A stretch of 64,000 nt of DNA from Burkholderiaceae bacterium. GTDB lineage: Bacteria > Pseudomonadota > Gammaproteobacteria > Burkholderiales > Burkholderiaceae_E. Below, piece by piece: positions 43,837 to 50,715 of this stretch; position 1 is the first letter of the stretch; every line of letters starts with the position of its first letter. The translations under genes were made by a program, and so were the position numbers. The stretch is taken from positions 158,063 through 222,062 of the forward strand of contig JACKLP010000006.1 of NCBI GenBank assembly GCA_024235875.1, in the 5' to 3' direction. The notes below the pieces were generated by a model. That model made no database searches, had not been told where the DNA came from, and saw nothing but the letters and a program-made list of their open reading frames with translations.

Positions 43837-44673
43837 TCACGCCCGATGGGCCAGGCCCCAGATGCCGGCCTGGGCCATGGCCTGTGGCAAGGCGTCGTCG
43901 CCCGGCCAGGATACGCCTGCTCGCATCAGCAGCACCGGCGCCGGACTGCGCTGCGCCAGTTCGAAGGCGCGCGCGGCGGTATCGACCTTGCCTTCGTAAA
44001 GCAGCAGGTCGGCGCCGGCATCGACATCGGCCAGCGTGCGTTCGTCGCGGCAACGCACGACGACCAGCCCGCCATCGGAACGTGCGCTCGCCTGCGTGAA
44101 CTCGGCCGGCTCGACGAGGACGCCGTCGGTTCCCGCCATGGGCGCCGGCCCACGAGCCAGACGCCAGACCTCGTGACCGGCATCGCTGCGGCCCGGGATC
44201 GGCGACGGAGCGACCGACGCCGATCCCGGCGCCGGGTTCGCCCGATCCAGGATCAATGCCCGCCGCGGGCCGGTCAGCACGCGCATCAGCGGGACCGTGG
44301 CCGGCAGGAGCGGCTCGGGCGGCGGATCGGCTCGCTCGAACCACGACACCTGCTGGCCTTCGCTGCCCCTGGGCACGCCGTCGAAGGCGAGCACCCGGCG
44401 GAAATGCAGGTTCACGCGGGCATGCGGGTAGGAGTGCTCGCGACGCGCCCAGGGCACGCTGAGCCCGACCTCGATCCCCAGTTCTTCATGGAGTTCTCGT
44501 GCCAGCGCGTCGGCGACGGTTTCACCGGCCTCGACCTTGCCGCCGGGGAACTCCCACCAGCCTTCGTAGGCCTTGCCGGCAGGACGCCGGGCCATCAGCA
44601 AGGCGCCGTTGGCCGCCTCGACGATGCCGACGGCGACCTCGAGCAGGGGGCGCGTGTCGGGCCGGGCGCTCAC
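43837..44673 (-). CDS. Nudix hydrolase with TenI/thiamine-phosphate-synthase-like C-terminal domain
   Basis: MutT-type hydrolase of 278 residues. The Nudix box fits Gx5Ex7REUxEExGU at 45-67 (GKVEAGETV...RELHEELGI), so it should clear oxidised or non-canonical nucleotides. The C-terminal 110 residues (from about 165) resemble the TMP synthase/TenI barrel that is fused to MutT in beta- and gammaproteobacteria, probably degenerate: VVVRCRDERTLADVDAGADLL and VLLMRAGVSWPGDDAL. Start is GTG 44673, overlapping the DUF815 stop as GTGA; an ATG at 44742 inside DUF815 is less likely. Last gene of argJ-DUF815-Nudix. Confidence 0.87.
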   Translation of the reverse strand: MSARPDTRPLLEVAVGIVEAANGALLMARRPAGKAYEGWWEFPGGKVEAGETVADALARELHEELGIEVGLSVPWARREHSYPHARVNLHFRRVLAFDGVPRGSEGQQVSWFERADPPPEPLLPATVPLMRVLTGPRRALILDRANPAPGSASVAPSPIPGRSDAGHEVWRLARGPAPMAGTDGVLVEPAEFTQASARSDGGLVVVRCRDERTLADVDAGADLLLYEGKVDTAARAFELAQRSPAPVLLMRAGVSWPGDDALPQAMAQAGIWGLAHRA

Positions 44674-45575
44674 GCCGTGCGTCGGCGCCTGCGCCTGGCA
44701 CGCAAGCGCCGCTGCCCCGACCAGTCCTTTGCGAACTGCCATGCCACCCGCCCCGAGCGCGAGCCGCGCTCCAGCGCGAAGCGCAAGGCATCACCGCGCG
44801 CCTCCTCGATCTGCTCGACACTGCAACCGAAATGACCGAGCCAGTGGGCGACGATACGAAGATAGTCGTCCTGCCGAAACGGATAGAACGACACCCAGAT
44901 CCCGAATCGCTCCGACAGCGACACCTTCTCCTCGGTGGTCTCGCCAGGATGGATCTCGCCGTCGGCCTGGTGCTGGGCCGCGAGGTTCTCGTGCATGTAC
45001 TCGGGCATCAGGTGGCGACGATTGGACGTCGCATAGATCAGCACATTGTCGCCCTGGGCCGAGATCGAGCCGTCGAGGGCGGTCTTCAGCGCCTTGTATC
45101 CGCCTTCGCCCTCGTCGAAGGACAGATCGTCGCAGAACACGATGAATCGCTCGGGCCGGCCCGCGATCATGTCGACGATGTCGGGCAGGTCGACCAGATC
45201 GTCCTTGTCGACCTCGATCAGGCGCAGGCCCTGCGCGGCATAGGTGTTCAGGCAGGCCTTGATCAGCGAGGACTTGCCGGTGCCGCGCGAGCCGGTCAGC
45301 AGCACGTTGTTGGCGGGCAGGCCCTCGACGAACTGGCGCGTGTTGCGGTCGATCTCCTCCTTCTGGGCATCGATGTTCTGGAGATCGGCAAGCGTCATGG
45401 TCGAGAGGCTGCGCACCGGCTGCAGCGCACCCTGCACGCCGAAGCCCGTGTGACGGCGGCGCCAACGCCAGGCGACGGCCGACTGCCAGTCGGGCTCGGC
45501 GGTCGAAGGCAGCAGCGATTCGAGGCGCGCGATCAAGTGCTCGGCGCGGGCGGCAAGTCGTTCGAGTTCTGACAT
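44670..45575 (-). CDS. DUF815 family ATPase
   Basis: AAA-type ATPase of 301 residues, family DUF815, role not established. Walker A GSRGTGKSS (95-103) and a Walker B-like RFIVFCDDLSFDEG (about 143-156) are clear, followed by LIYATSNRRHLMPEYMHEN (about 177-195) and ERFGIWVSFYPF, all typical. ATG 45575 is five bases after the argJ stop; the Nudix start overlaps its own stop. The argJ-DUF815-Nudix order is common in Burkholderiales. Confidence 0.92.
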   Translation of the reverse strand: MSELERLAARAEHLIARLESLLPSTAEPDWQSAVAWRWRRRHTGFGVQGALQPVRSLSTMTLADLQNIDAQKEEIDRNTRQFVEGLPANNVLLTGSRGTGKSSLIKACLNTYAAQGLRLIEVDKDDLVDLPDIVDMIAGRPERFIVFCDDLSFDEGEGGYKALKTALDGSISAQGDNVLIYATSNRRHLMPEYMHENLAAQHQADGEIHPGETTEEKVSLSERFGIWVSFYPFRQDDYLRIVAHWLGHFGCSVEQIEEARGDALRFALERGSRSGRVAWQFAKDWSGQRRLRARRRRRRTA

Positions 45576-45580
45576 CGGGC

Positions 45581-46810
45581 TCAGGATCGGTAGTCGGCGT
45601 TGATCGAAACATAGTCGTGGGACAGATCGCAGGTCCACACGGTGGTGGCGGCCGTGCCGCGATTGAGCGAGACCCGGACCGTAATCTCGGCCTGGCTCAT
45701 CACGCGTTGGCCGTCCTCTTCACGGTAGTCGGGGTGTCGCCCGCCGGCCGTGGCCACGTGCACGTCGTCCAGGTGCAGGTCGAGCGCGTCGACATCGAGA
45801 TCCTCGATGCCCGCATACCCGATCGCGGCCAGGATGCGCCCAAGGTTCGGGTCGGACGCGAAGAATGCCGTCTTGACCAGCGGCGAATGCGCGATCGCAT
45901 AGGCCACCGCCGCCGCCTCCTCGTCGGTCCCGGCACGCTCGACCTGAACCGAGATGAACTTGGTGGCGCCTTCGCCATCGCGCACGATGGCCTGCGCGAG
46001 CTCACGGGCGACCTCGAAGATCGCGGCCCGCAGCGCGCGCGCCGCGCCGGAATCGGCCGCATCGATGCGCAATCCGCCGGCTCCGGTCGCGATCAGCACG
46101 AAGGAGTCGTTGGTCGAGGTGTCACCGTCCACGGTGATCCGGTTGAAGCTCTGGTCGGCCGCCTCGCGCACCCAGGCCTGCAGCAGCGACTGCGGGACCT
46201 CGGCATCGGTGGCGACGAAACCGAGCATCGTCGCCATGTTCGGCCGGATCATCCCGGCCCCCTTGGAGATCCCCGTGACCGTCACCGTGTGCCCATCGAT
46301 CTCGATGCGGCGCGAACTCGCCTTGGGCACCGTGTCGGTGGTCATGATCGCCTCGGCCGCCCCGGCCCAGTGCGAAGGCGCCAGATCCTCGATCGCCGGG
46401 GCCAGACCGGCCAGCAAGCGATCCATCGGCAGGTGCTCCAGGATCACGCCGGTGGAGAACGGCAGCACTTCCCGGCCGCTCACGCCGAGTAGGCCGGCCA
46501 GCGCCTCGCAGGTCTGGCGCGCATCGGCCAGGCCGTGCTCGCCCGTGCCGGCGTTGGCATTGCCGGTGTTGATCACCAACGCGCGGACGCGACCGCCGGC
46601 CGCATCCAGGTGCTCGCGACAGACCCGAACGGGTGCCGCGCAGAATCGGTTGCGGGTAAAGACGCCGGCGGCACGCGCACCTGCGGCCAGGCGCACCACC
46701 AGCAGGTCGCGGCGGCCGGCCTTGCGGATGCCGGCACGGGCACAGCCGAGTTCGAGCCCGGCAACGGGATGAAGCCCCGCCGGGTCGGGGGGCACGAGAT
46801 TCACGGGCAT
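45581..46810 (-). CDS. argJ: Bifunctional ornithine acetyltransferase/N-acetylglutamate synthase
   Basis: Arginine-synthesis enzyme that moves the acetyl group from N-acetylornithine to glutamate, 409 residues. It cleaves itself before the nucleophile T194 in NMATMLGFVATDA, giving alpha and beta chains. Other marks: INTGNANAGTG (about 88-98), FSTGVILEHLP, GISKGAGMI (about 180) and VDGDTSTNDS (about 223). ATG 46810 has GGAGAT at proper spacing; the frame is open further upstream without signals. 160 bases separate it from the carbamoyltransferase cassette upstream on the same strand. Confidence 0.96.
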   Translation of the reverse strand: MPVNLVPPDPAGLHPVAGLELGCARAGIRKAGRRDLLVVRLAAGARAAGVFTRNRFCAAPVRVCREHLDAAGGRVRALVINTGNANAGTGEHGLADARQTCEALAGLLGVSGREVLPFSTGVILEHLPMDRLLAGLAPAIEDLAPSHWAGAAEAIMTTDTVPKASSRRIEIDGHTVTVTGISKGAGMIRPNMATMLGFVATDAEVPQSLLQAWVREAADQSFNRITVDGDTSTNDSFVLIATGAGGLRIDAADSGAARALRAAIFEVARELAQAIVRDGEGATKFISVQVERAGTDEEAAAVAYAIAHSPLVKTAFFASDPNLGRILAAIGYAGIEDLDVDALDLHLDDVHVATAGGRHPDYREEDGQRVMSQAEITVRVSLNRGTAATTVWTCDLSHDYVSINADYRS

Positions 46811-46970
46811 GAAGGATCTCCGATGATGCGAACGCGCTCGGGCGCACCCTGCGACCTCGGGCAACGCGAAACCCAGGCGGGCGCCCCATGCATTCTGCCA
46901 GCGCTTGGGCGCTGTCGGCGCATGGAACGCGACCACGTCGCACATCGGCACGGGACAGCGCCCGGCCGGA

Positions 46971-48071
46971 TCAGAACGCGCCGACGTCGCGCAGGTGCTT
47001 GTGGAGGACGTCCGCCATGAACGCGTAGCCCTTCTCGTTGGGATGCGCGACGCAATCATGGAACAGGCGCACGAAGTCGGTTTCCAGAAACGCGCGGCTG
47101 AAGTCGAAGGTCTCGATGCGGCGCTCGCGCAGGGCCTCGATCAGCGGCTGGTAGGGGGCATCGTGTCCGGTGGCCATGTACTCCAGGTCGCGGCAGGTGG
47201 GGATCAGCGTGACCAGCGCCCTTTGTCCATTGCTGCGGGCGATGTCGACGAAGCGCTGCACGATGGCGGTCGTCGTGGCCAGGCCGTTCGACGGATGCCC
47301 GGGCCGGTAGAAGGCCGCATGGGTCGGTTCGCCACGAAACCGGGCCTGGACCTGGTAGTGCTCCGAAGCCAGCCGGAGCGCGGCCAGGGTATAGGGGAAG
47401 GACACACCGGAAACCAGCCCGCTGGGACCATCGGGCACGAAGTAATCATGCGCCAGCCCCGCCTTGACCTGTTCGGCGCCGAGTCCATGTAGCTCGGGGA
47501 TGCCGACATAGCCGAGCTCACCGCTTGCCGAGAGCACATAGCGCGGCTTGAGCACCAGCTCGTTGCCGGGATAGACCAGGTTGCGAAACTGGTTGACGTT
47601 GCGAAGGATGTTCTCGGCCATGTGACCGAGGATCACGAGCTTGGCGGCCTTGCGGTTCGCCTCATAGCGCATCACGGCCTGGTCGCTGCCGTAGCCGCCG
47701 ACACCGAAGTTGGCGACCCGGCACCGAAGCAGGCTCGAGAGCCGGTTCGGCCACGCATGTTCGTCGTCGACCTCGTCCGACCAGGTGAAGGAATCGCCGT
47801 AGACCTCGACACAGACATCGGTCTGTCCGGAACGATCGATTCGGGCGCCCAGCGAATCGGTATTACGCGGCAGCCAGCCGAGCCTCGGGTCGAAGGTCGG
47901 TCGAGTCCTGACCTCGGTCTTCGTGATCAAGCTCGGGTCGTAGACGAAGGTCCCATTGCGGCCTTGCAGGAAGGCGATCCCGGCGTAGGAGAGCAATTCG
48001 ACCAGGCCGACGAGCAGCAGCAGGATCAGGCCGACGCCGACGAGCTTCGCGCTCGTCCTAGTCGAGCTCAT
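46971..48071 (-). CDS. SGNH/GDSL-like membrane-anchored protein of the carbamoyltransferase cassette
   Basis: Predicted 366-residue protein with an N-terminal membrane anchor (9-30) and a periplasmic domain. The domain resembles SGNH hydrolases: block I as GDSFTW (92-97), a Gly block FGVGGYGSDQA (about 117-127), ILGHMAENI in place of the usual GxND block, and a C-terminal HDCVAHPNEKGY (338-349) holding the Asp/His pair. It may add or remove an acyl or other small group on a surface glycan (inference). ATG 48071 overlaps the carbamoyltransferase stop by 14 bases and uses GAGGAG inside that gene, so the two are translationally coupled. Last gene of the cassette. Confidence 0.75.
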   Translation of the reverse strand: MSSTRTSAKLVGVGLILLLLVGLVELLSYAGIAFLQGRNGTFVYDPSLITKTEVRTRPTFDPRLGWLPRNTDSLGARIDRSGQTDVCVEVYGDSFTWSDEVDDEHAWPNRLSSLLRCRVANFGVGGYGSDQAVMRYEANRKAAKLVILGHMAENILRNVNQFRNLVYPGNELVLKPRYVLSASGELGYVGIPELHGLGAEQVKAGLAHDYFVPDGPSGLVSGVSFPYTLAALRLASEHYQVQARFRGEPTHAAFYRPGHPSNGLATTTAIVQRFVDIARSNGQRALVTLIPTCRDLEYMATGHDAPYQPLIEALRERRIETFDFSRAFLETDFVRLFHDCVAHPNEKGYAFMADVLHKHLRDVGAF

Positions 48072-49896
48072 AGCGCTCCTCGTAGTTCTCCTTGAGCGCC
48101 GCGTCCTGTTCCTCCTTGAGCAACAGGAAATTGCCCACCGCCAGGACGTCGAGCTCGGTGCCCATGAAGCACCGGAACGCATCCTCGGCGTCGCAGACGA
48201 TCGGCTCGCCGCGCACATTGAACGAGGTGTTCACGACCAGCGGACAGCCGGTCTTCTCGTGGAAGCGCGAGATCAGCGCGTGATAGCGAGGATTGGTTTC
48301 GGCGTGGACGGTCTGGATCCGGGCCGAGTAGTCGACATGAGTGATCGCCGGCACCGAGGATCGCGGCACATTGAGCTTGTCGATGCCGAACAAGGCCTCT
48401 TCTTCGGCGGTCATGGCCCGGCGCTTGTCCTGCCTGACATCGGCGACCAGCAACATGTAGGGACTGTCGGTCTCGTGCTCGAACCACTCACCGACATGCT
48501 CTCGCAGCACACTGGGCGCAAATGGGCGAAAGCTCTCGCGGTACTTGACCTTGAGATTGAGCTGCTTTTGCATCGCCGGCGAGCGCGGGTCGGCAATGAT
48601 GCTGCGACCGCCGAGCGCACGTGGGCCGAACTCCATCCGGCCCTGCATCCATCCGACCGCCTTTTCCTCGGAAAGCGCGGTCGCGACCCGCTCGATCAGC
48701 GCGTCCTCGTCCAACCGGTGATATCGCGCGCCACACCGCCCCAGCGCGCTGGCGATCTCATCGTCCGAGTACGCCGGCCCGAGGTAGGAACCCTGCATCG
48801 CGTCCTGCGATCCGGACGAAACCCGCTCGCTCGCATGGTTCGCGTACCAGGTCGCAAGCGCCGCACCCATCGCCCCGCCGGCGTCGCCCGCCGCGGGTTG
48901 GATCCAGATATCGTCGAAAATGCGTTCGCGCAGCAAGATGCCGTTTGCGACGCAGTTCAGCGCGACGCCGCCGGCCAGGCACAGCTTGCGCTCGCCGGTT
49001 TCACGAGCGATCTCGCGCGCAAGCTTGACCACCACCTCTTCGGTGACCTTCTGCACCGATGCCGCCAGATCCATCTCGCGCTGGGTCAGCTCGGACTCGG
49101 ACTGCCTGGGCGGACCACCGAACAAATCGTCGAACTTCGCGTTCGTCATCTTCAGGCCGGTGGCGAAGTCGAAGTAGCTCATGTCGAGCTGGAAGCTGCC
49201 ATCGTCTGCGAGCTTGATCAGCTTGTCCTTGATCAGGTCCGCGTACCTTGGACGCCCATAGGGCGCCAGGCCCATGACCTTGTACTCGCCCGAGTTGACC
49301 TTGAAGCCGGTGTAGTAGGTGAAGGCCGAATACAGCAGCCCCAGCGAGTGCGGGAAGTGGATCTCCTTGACGATGTCGAGCTGCTTGCCATTGCCGATGG
49401 CCAGGGACGCCGTGGTCCACTCGCCCACGCCGTCCAGGGTCAGCACCGCCGCCCGATCGAACGGAGACGGAAAGAACGCGCTGGCCGCGTGCGAGAGATG
49501 ATGCTCGGAGAACAGCAGTCGCGCCCGCCAGTCCACCTCGTCGCCAAGAGCGCCGGCCAGGGCCTTGGCGAGTATCGACTTCTGGAACAGCTTCTCCTTC
49601 ACCCAGATGGGCATCGCCTTGGAAAAGCTCCTGAATCCTCGAGGCGCGATCGCCAGGTAGGTCTCGAGCAGGCGTTCGAACTTGACGAACGGCTTTTCAT
49701 AGAACACCACGTGGTCCACCTCGCGCGCAGCAATGCCCGCCTCGCGCAGGCAGTACTCGATCGCATGCGACGGGAATCGCTCGTCGTGCTTCTTGCGCGT
49801 GAAGCGCTCTTCCTGAGCGGCGGCGACGATCTGCCCGTCCCGAACCAGGCAGGCAGCGCTGTCATGATAGAAGGCCGATAGCCCGAGGATGTACAT
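48058..49896 (-). CDS. Carbamoyltransferase (NodU/CmcH/TobZ family)
   Basis: Two-domain carbamoyltransferase of 612 residues. The N-terminal Kae1-like domain (about 1-365) makes the carbamoyl-adenylate; it shows ILGLSAFYHDSAACL (3-17), the metal-binding SEHHLSHAASAFF (about 129-141), LDGVGEWT and GGVALNCVANG (about 300). The C-terminal domain (about 385-600) has GRMEFGPRALGGRSI (about 415), FRPFAPSV and NTSFNVRGEPIV (about 560). The family puts a carbamoyl group on a hydroxyl of a sugar, antibiotic or nodulation factor using carbamoyl phosphate and ATP. The acceptor is unknown here. ATG 49896, 15 bases after the DUF5989 gene. Confidence 0.93.
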   Translation of the reverse strand: MYILGLSAFYHDSAACLVRDGQIVAAAQEERFTRKKHDERFPSHAIEYCLREAGIAAREVDHVVFYEKPFVKFERLLETYLAIAPRGFRSFSKAMPIWVKEKLFQKSILAKALAGALGDEVDWRARLLFSEHHLSHAASAFFPSPFDRAAVLTLDGVGEWTTASLAIGNGKQLDIVKEIHFPHSLGLLYSAFTYYTGFKVNSGEYKVMGLAPYGRPRYADLIKDKLIKLADDGSFQLDMSYFDFATGLKMTNAKFDDLFGGPPRQSESELTQREMDLAASVQKVTEEVVVKLAREIARETGERKLCLAGGVALNCVANGILLRERIFDDIWIQPAAGDAGGAMGAALATWYANHASERVSSGSQDAMQGSYLGPAYSDDEIASALGRCGARYHRLDEDALIERVATALSEEKAVGWMQGRMEFGPRALGGRSIIADPRSPAMQKQLNLKVKYRESFRPFAPSVLREHVGEWFEHETDSPYMLLVADVRQDKRRAMTAEEEALFGIDKLNVPRSSVPAITHVDYSARIQTVHAETNPRYHALISRFHEKTGCPLVVNTSFNVRGEPIVCDAEDAFRCFMGTELDVLAVGNFLLLKEEQDAALKENYEERYELD

Positions 49897-49911
49897 GGCA
49901 CCCGGCCCCGC

Positions 49912-50061
49912 TCAGAACAAGGTGTAGATGAAGGGGGCGATGACCGATCCCTGCGCCAGGATCAGCAGTCCGCCAAGAACCACCATCACCACGATCAGGG
50001 GGGCGAGCCACAGCTTCTTCCTGTGCTTGAGAAACGCCCAGAGCTCCTTCAAGAAGTCCAT
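49912..50061 (-). CDS. DUF5989 family small membrane protein
   Basis: A 49-residue protein: amphipathic FLKELWAFLKHRKKLWLAP (3-21) followed by one hydrophobic helix VVMVVLGGLLILAQ and a FIYTLF end. This matches the DUF5989 family, which travels with SxtJ-like proteins and carbamoyltransferases in many bacteria (family knowledge). Role unknown; it may anchor the carbamoyltransferase at the membrane. ATG 50061 follows AGGACA. Sits 16 bases after the SxtJ-like gene and 15 before the carbamoyltransferase. Confidence 0.82.
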   Translation of the reverse strand: MDFLKELWAFLKHRKKLWLAPLIVVMVVLGGLLILAQGSVIAPFIYTLF

Positions 50062-50077
50062 TGCGATGTCCTTTTCC

Positions 50078-50479
50078 TCAGAACTGCCGTTTGAAGGATT
50101 CCGCAGCGGCTTCCTGACGCTCGCGCAGCCTCCAGTGGGATTTCGCATTCGTGAGCTTCAGCCGCAACTCGTCACGCCCGGCCAGCCGCATCATCACCGC
50201 GATCGGCGTGAAGATCGCGAAGTAGATGATCCCGAGCACGACCGGACTGACGATCGCGCCGAGAATCATTCCAAGTCGCATCCACAGGCGGTTCAGCGGC
50301 ATCAGCACGTCTGGCTTGGCCAAGGTCGCAATTCCGGTGGCTGCCGCCAAGCCGCCGAAGACCCACATCGTGGCGCCGGCGGCTCCGCCAGAGAAATACC
50401 AGCCGGCGACCAGAAACACGGCGGTGAACAAGGCGCCGAATTTCCGGTTCGACGGCAGTTCGGCATCAGTCGATTTCAT
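50078..50479 (-). CDS. SxtJ family membrane protein
   Basis: A 133-residue protein with three or four hydrophobic segments: FGALFTAVFLVAGWYF (about 14-29), MWVFGGLAAATGIATLA (about 38-54) and MILGAIVSPVVLGIIYFAIF (about 70-89), followed by MMRLAGRDELRLK and a charged C-terminus ending in SFKRQF. This is the SxtJ family, named from saxitoxin clusters, and present widely beside carbamoyltransferases. The function is not established. ATG 50479 follows AGGAAAGAG. First gene of the four-gene cassette; the 236-base gap to secA upstream shows no strong promoter but holds the secA stem-loop. Confidence 0.85.
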   Translation of the reverse strand: MKSTDAELPSNRKFGALFTAVFLVAGWYFSGGAAGATMWVFGGLAAATGIATLAKPDVLMPLNRLWMRLGMILGAIVSPVVLGIIYFAIFTPIAVMMRLAGRDELRLKLTNAKSHWRLRERQEAAAESFKRQF

Positions 50480-50681
50480 CGTGCTCTTTCCTGGATCATG
50501 TTGGCCCCGCACATGCGCCAGGCGCGCGCCGGGGCGCGTCCCGCCGCTGGCGCCGGCAGAGTCCGGACCGATCGGAGCTTAACGTCTGACGGGTGCTTGT
50601 CCGTGCGCCGCTCTACCAACGGTCCGGCGCGACCGACCCGCGGAAGTGCAGCGCGAGCGAAACCTCGAGCGCCGCCGGGCA

Positions 50682-50700
50682 CCGGGTCCTTGCGACCCGG
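50682..50700 (-). terminator. Stem-loop downstream of secA
   Basis: CCGGGTC (50682-50688) and GACCCGG (50694-50700) pair perfectly around a 5-base loop, 15 bases after the secA stop codon on the minus strand. There is no U-tract, so it is at best a weak or factor-assisted terminator separating secA from the SxtJ-like cassette. Confidence 0.35.
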
Positions 50701-50715
50701 GCCCCCGGGACGGAA

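Noticed and set aside
46811..46970. Upstream extension of argJ to 47059 in the same frame.
   Set aside because: The extension overlaps the SGNH-like gene, has no ribosome-binding site at its start, and MPVNLVPPDPAG is already a normal ArgJ N-terminus with GGAGAT before it.
50603..50620. On the minus strand GTTGGTAGAGCGGCGCAC, like the D-arm of a tRNA, between secA and the SxtJ-like gene.
   Set aside because: No matching acceptor stem, anticodon arm or T-arm could be found around it. It might be a tRNA remnant at a cassette boundary, but one arm alone is not evidence.
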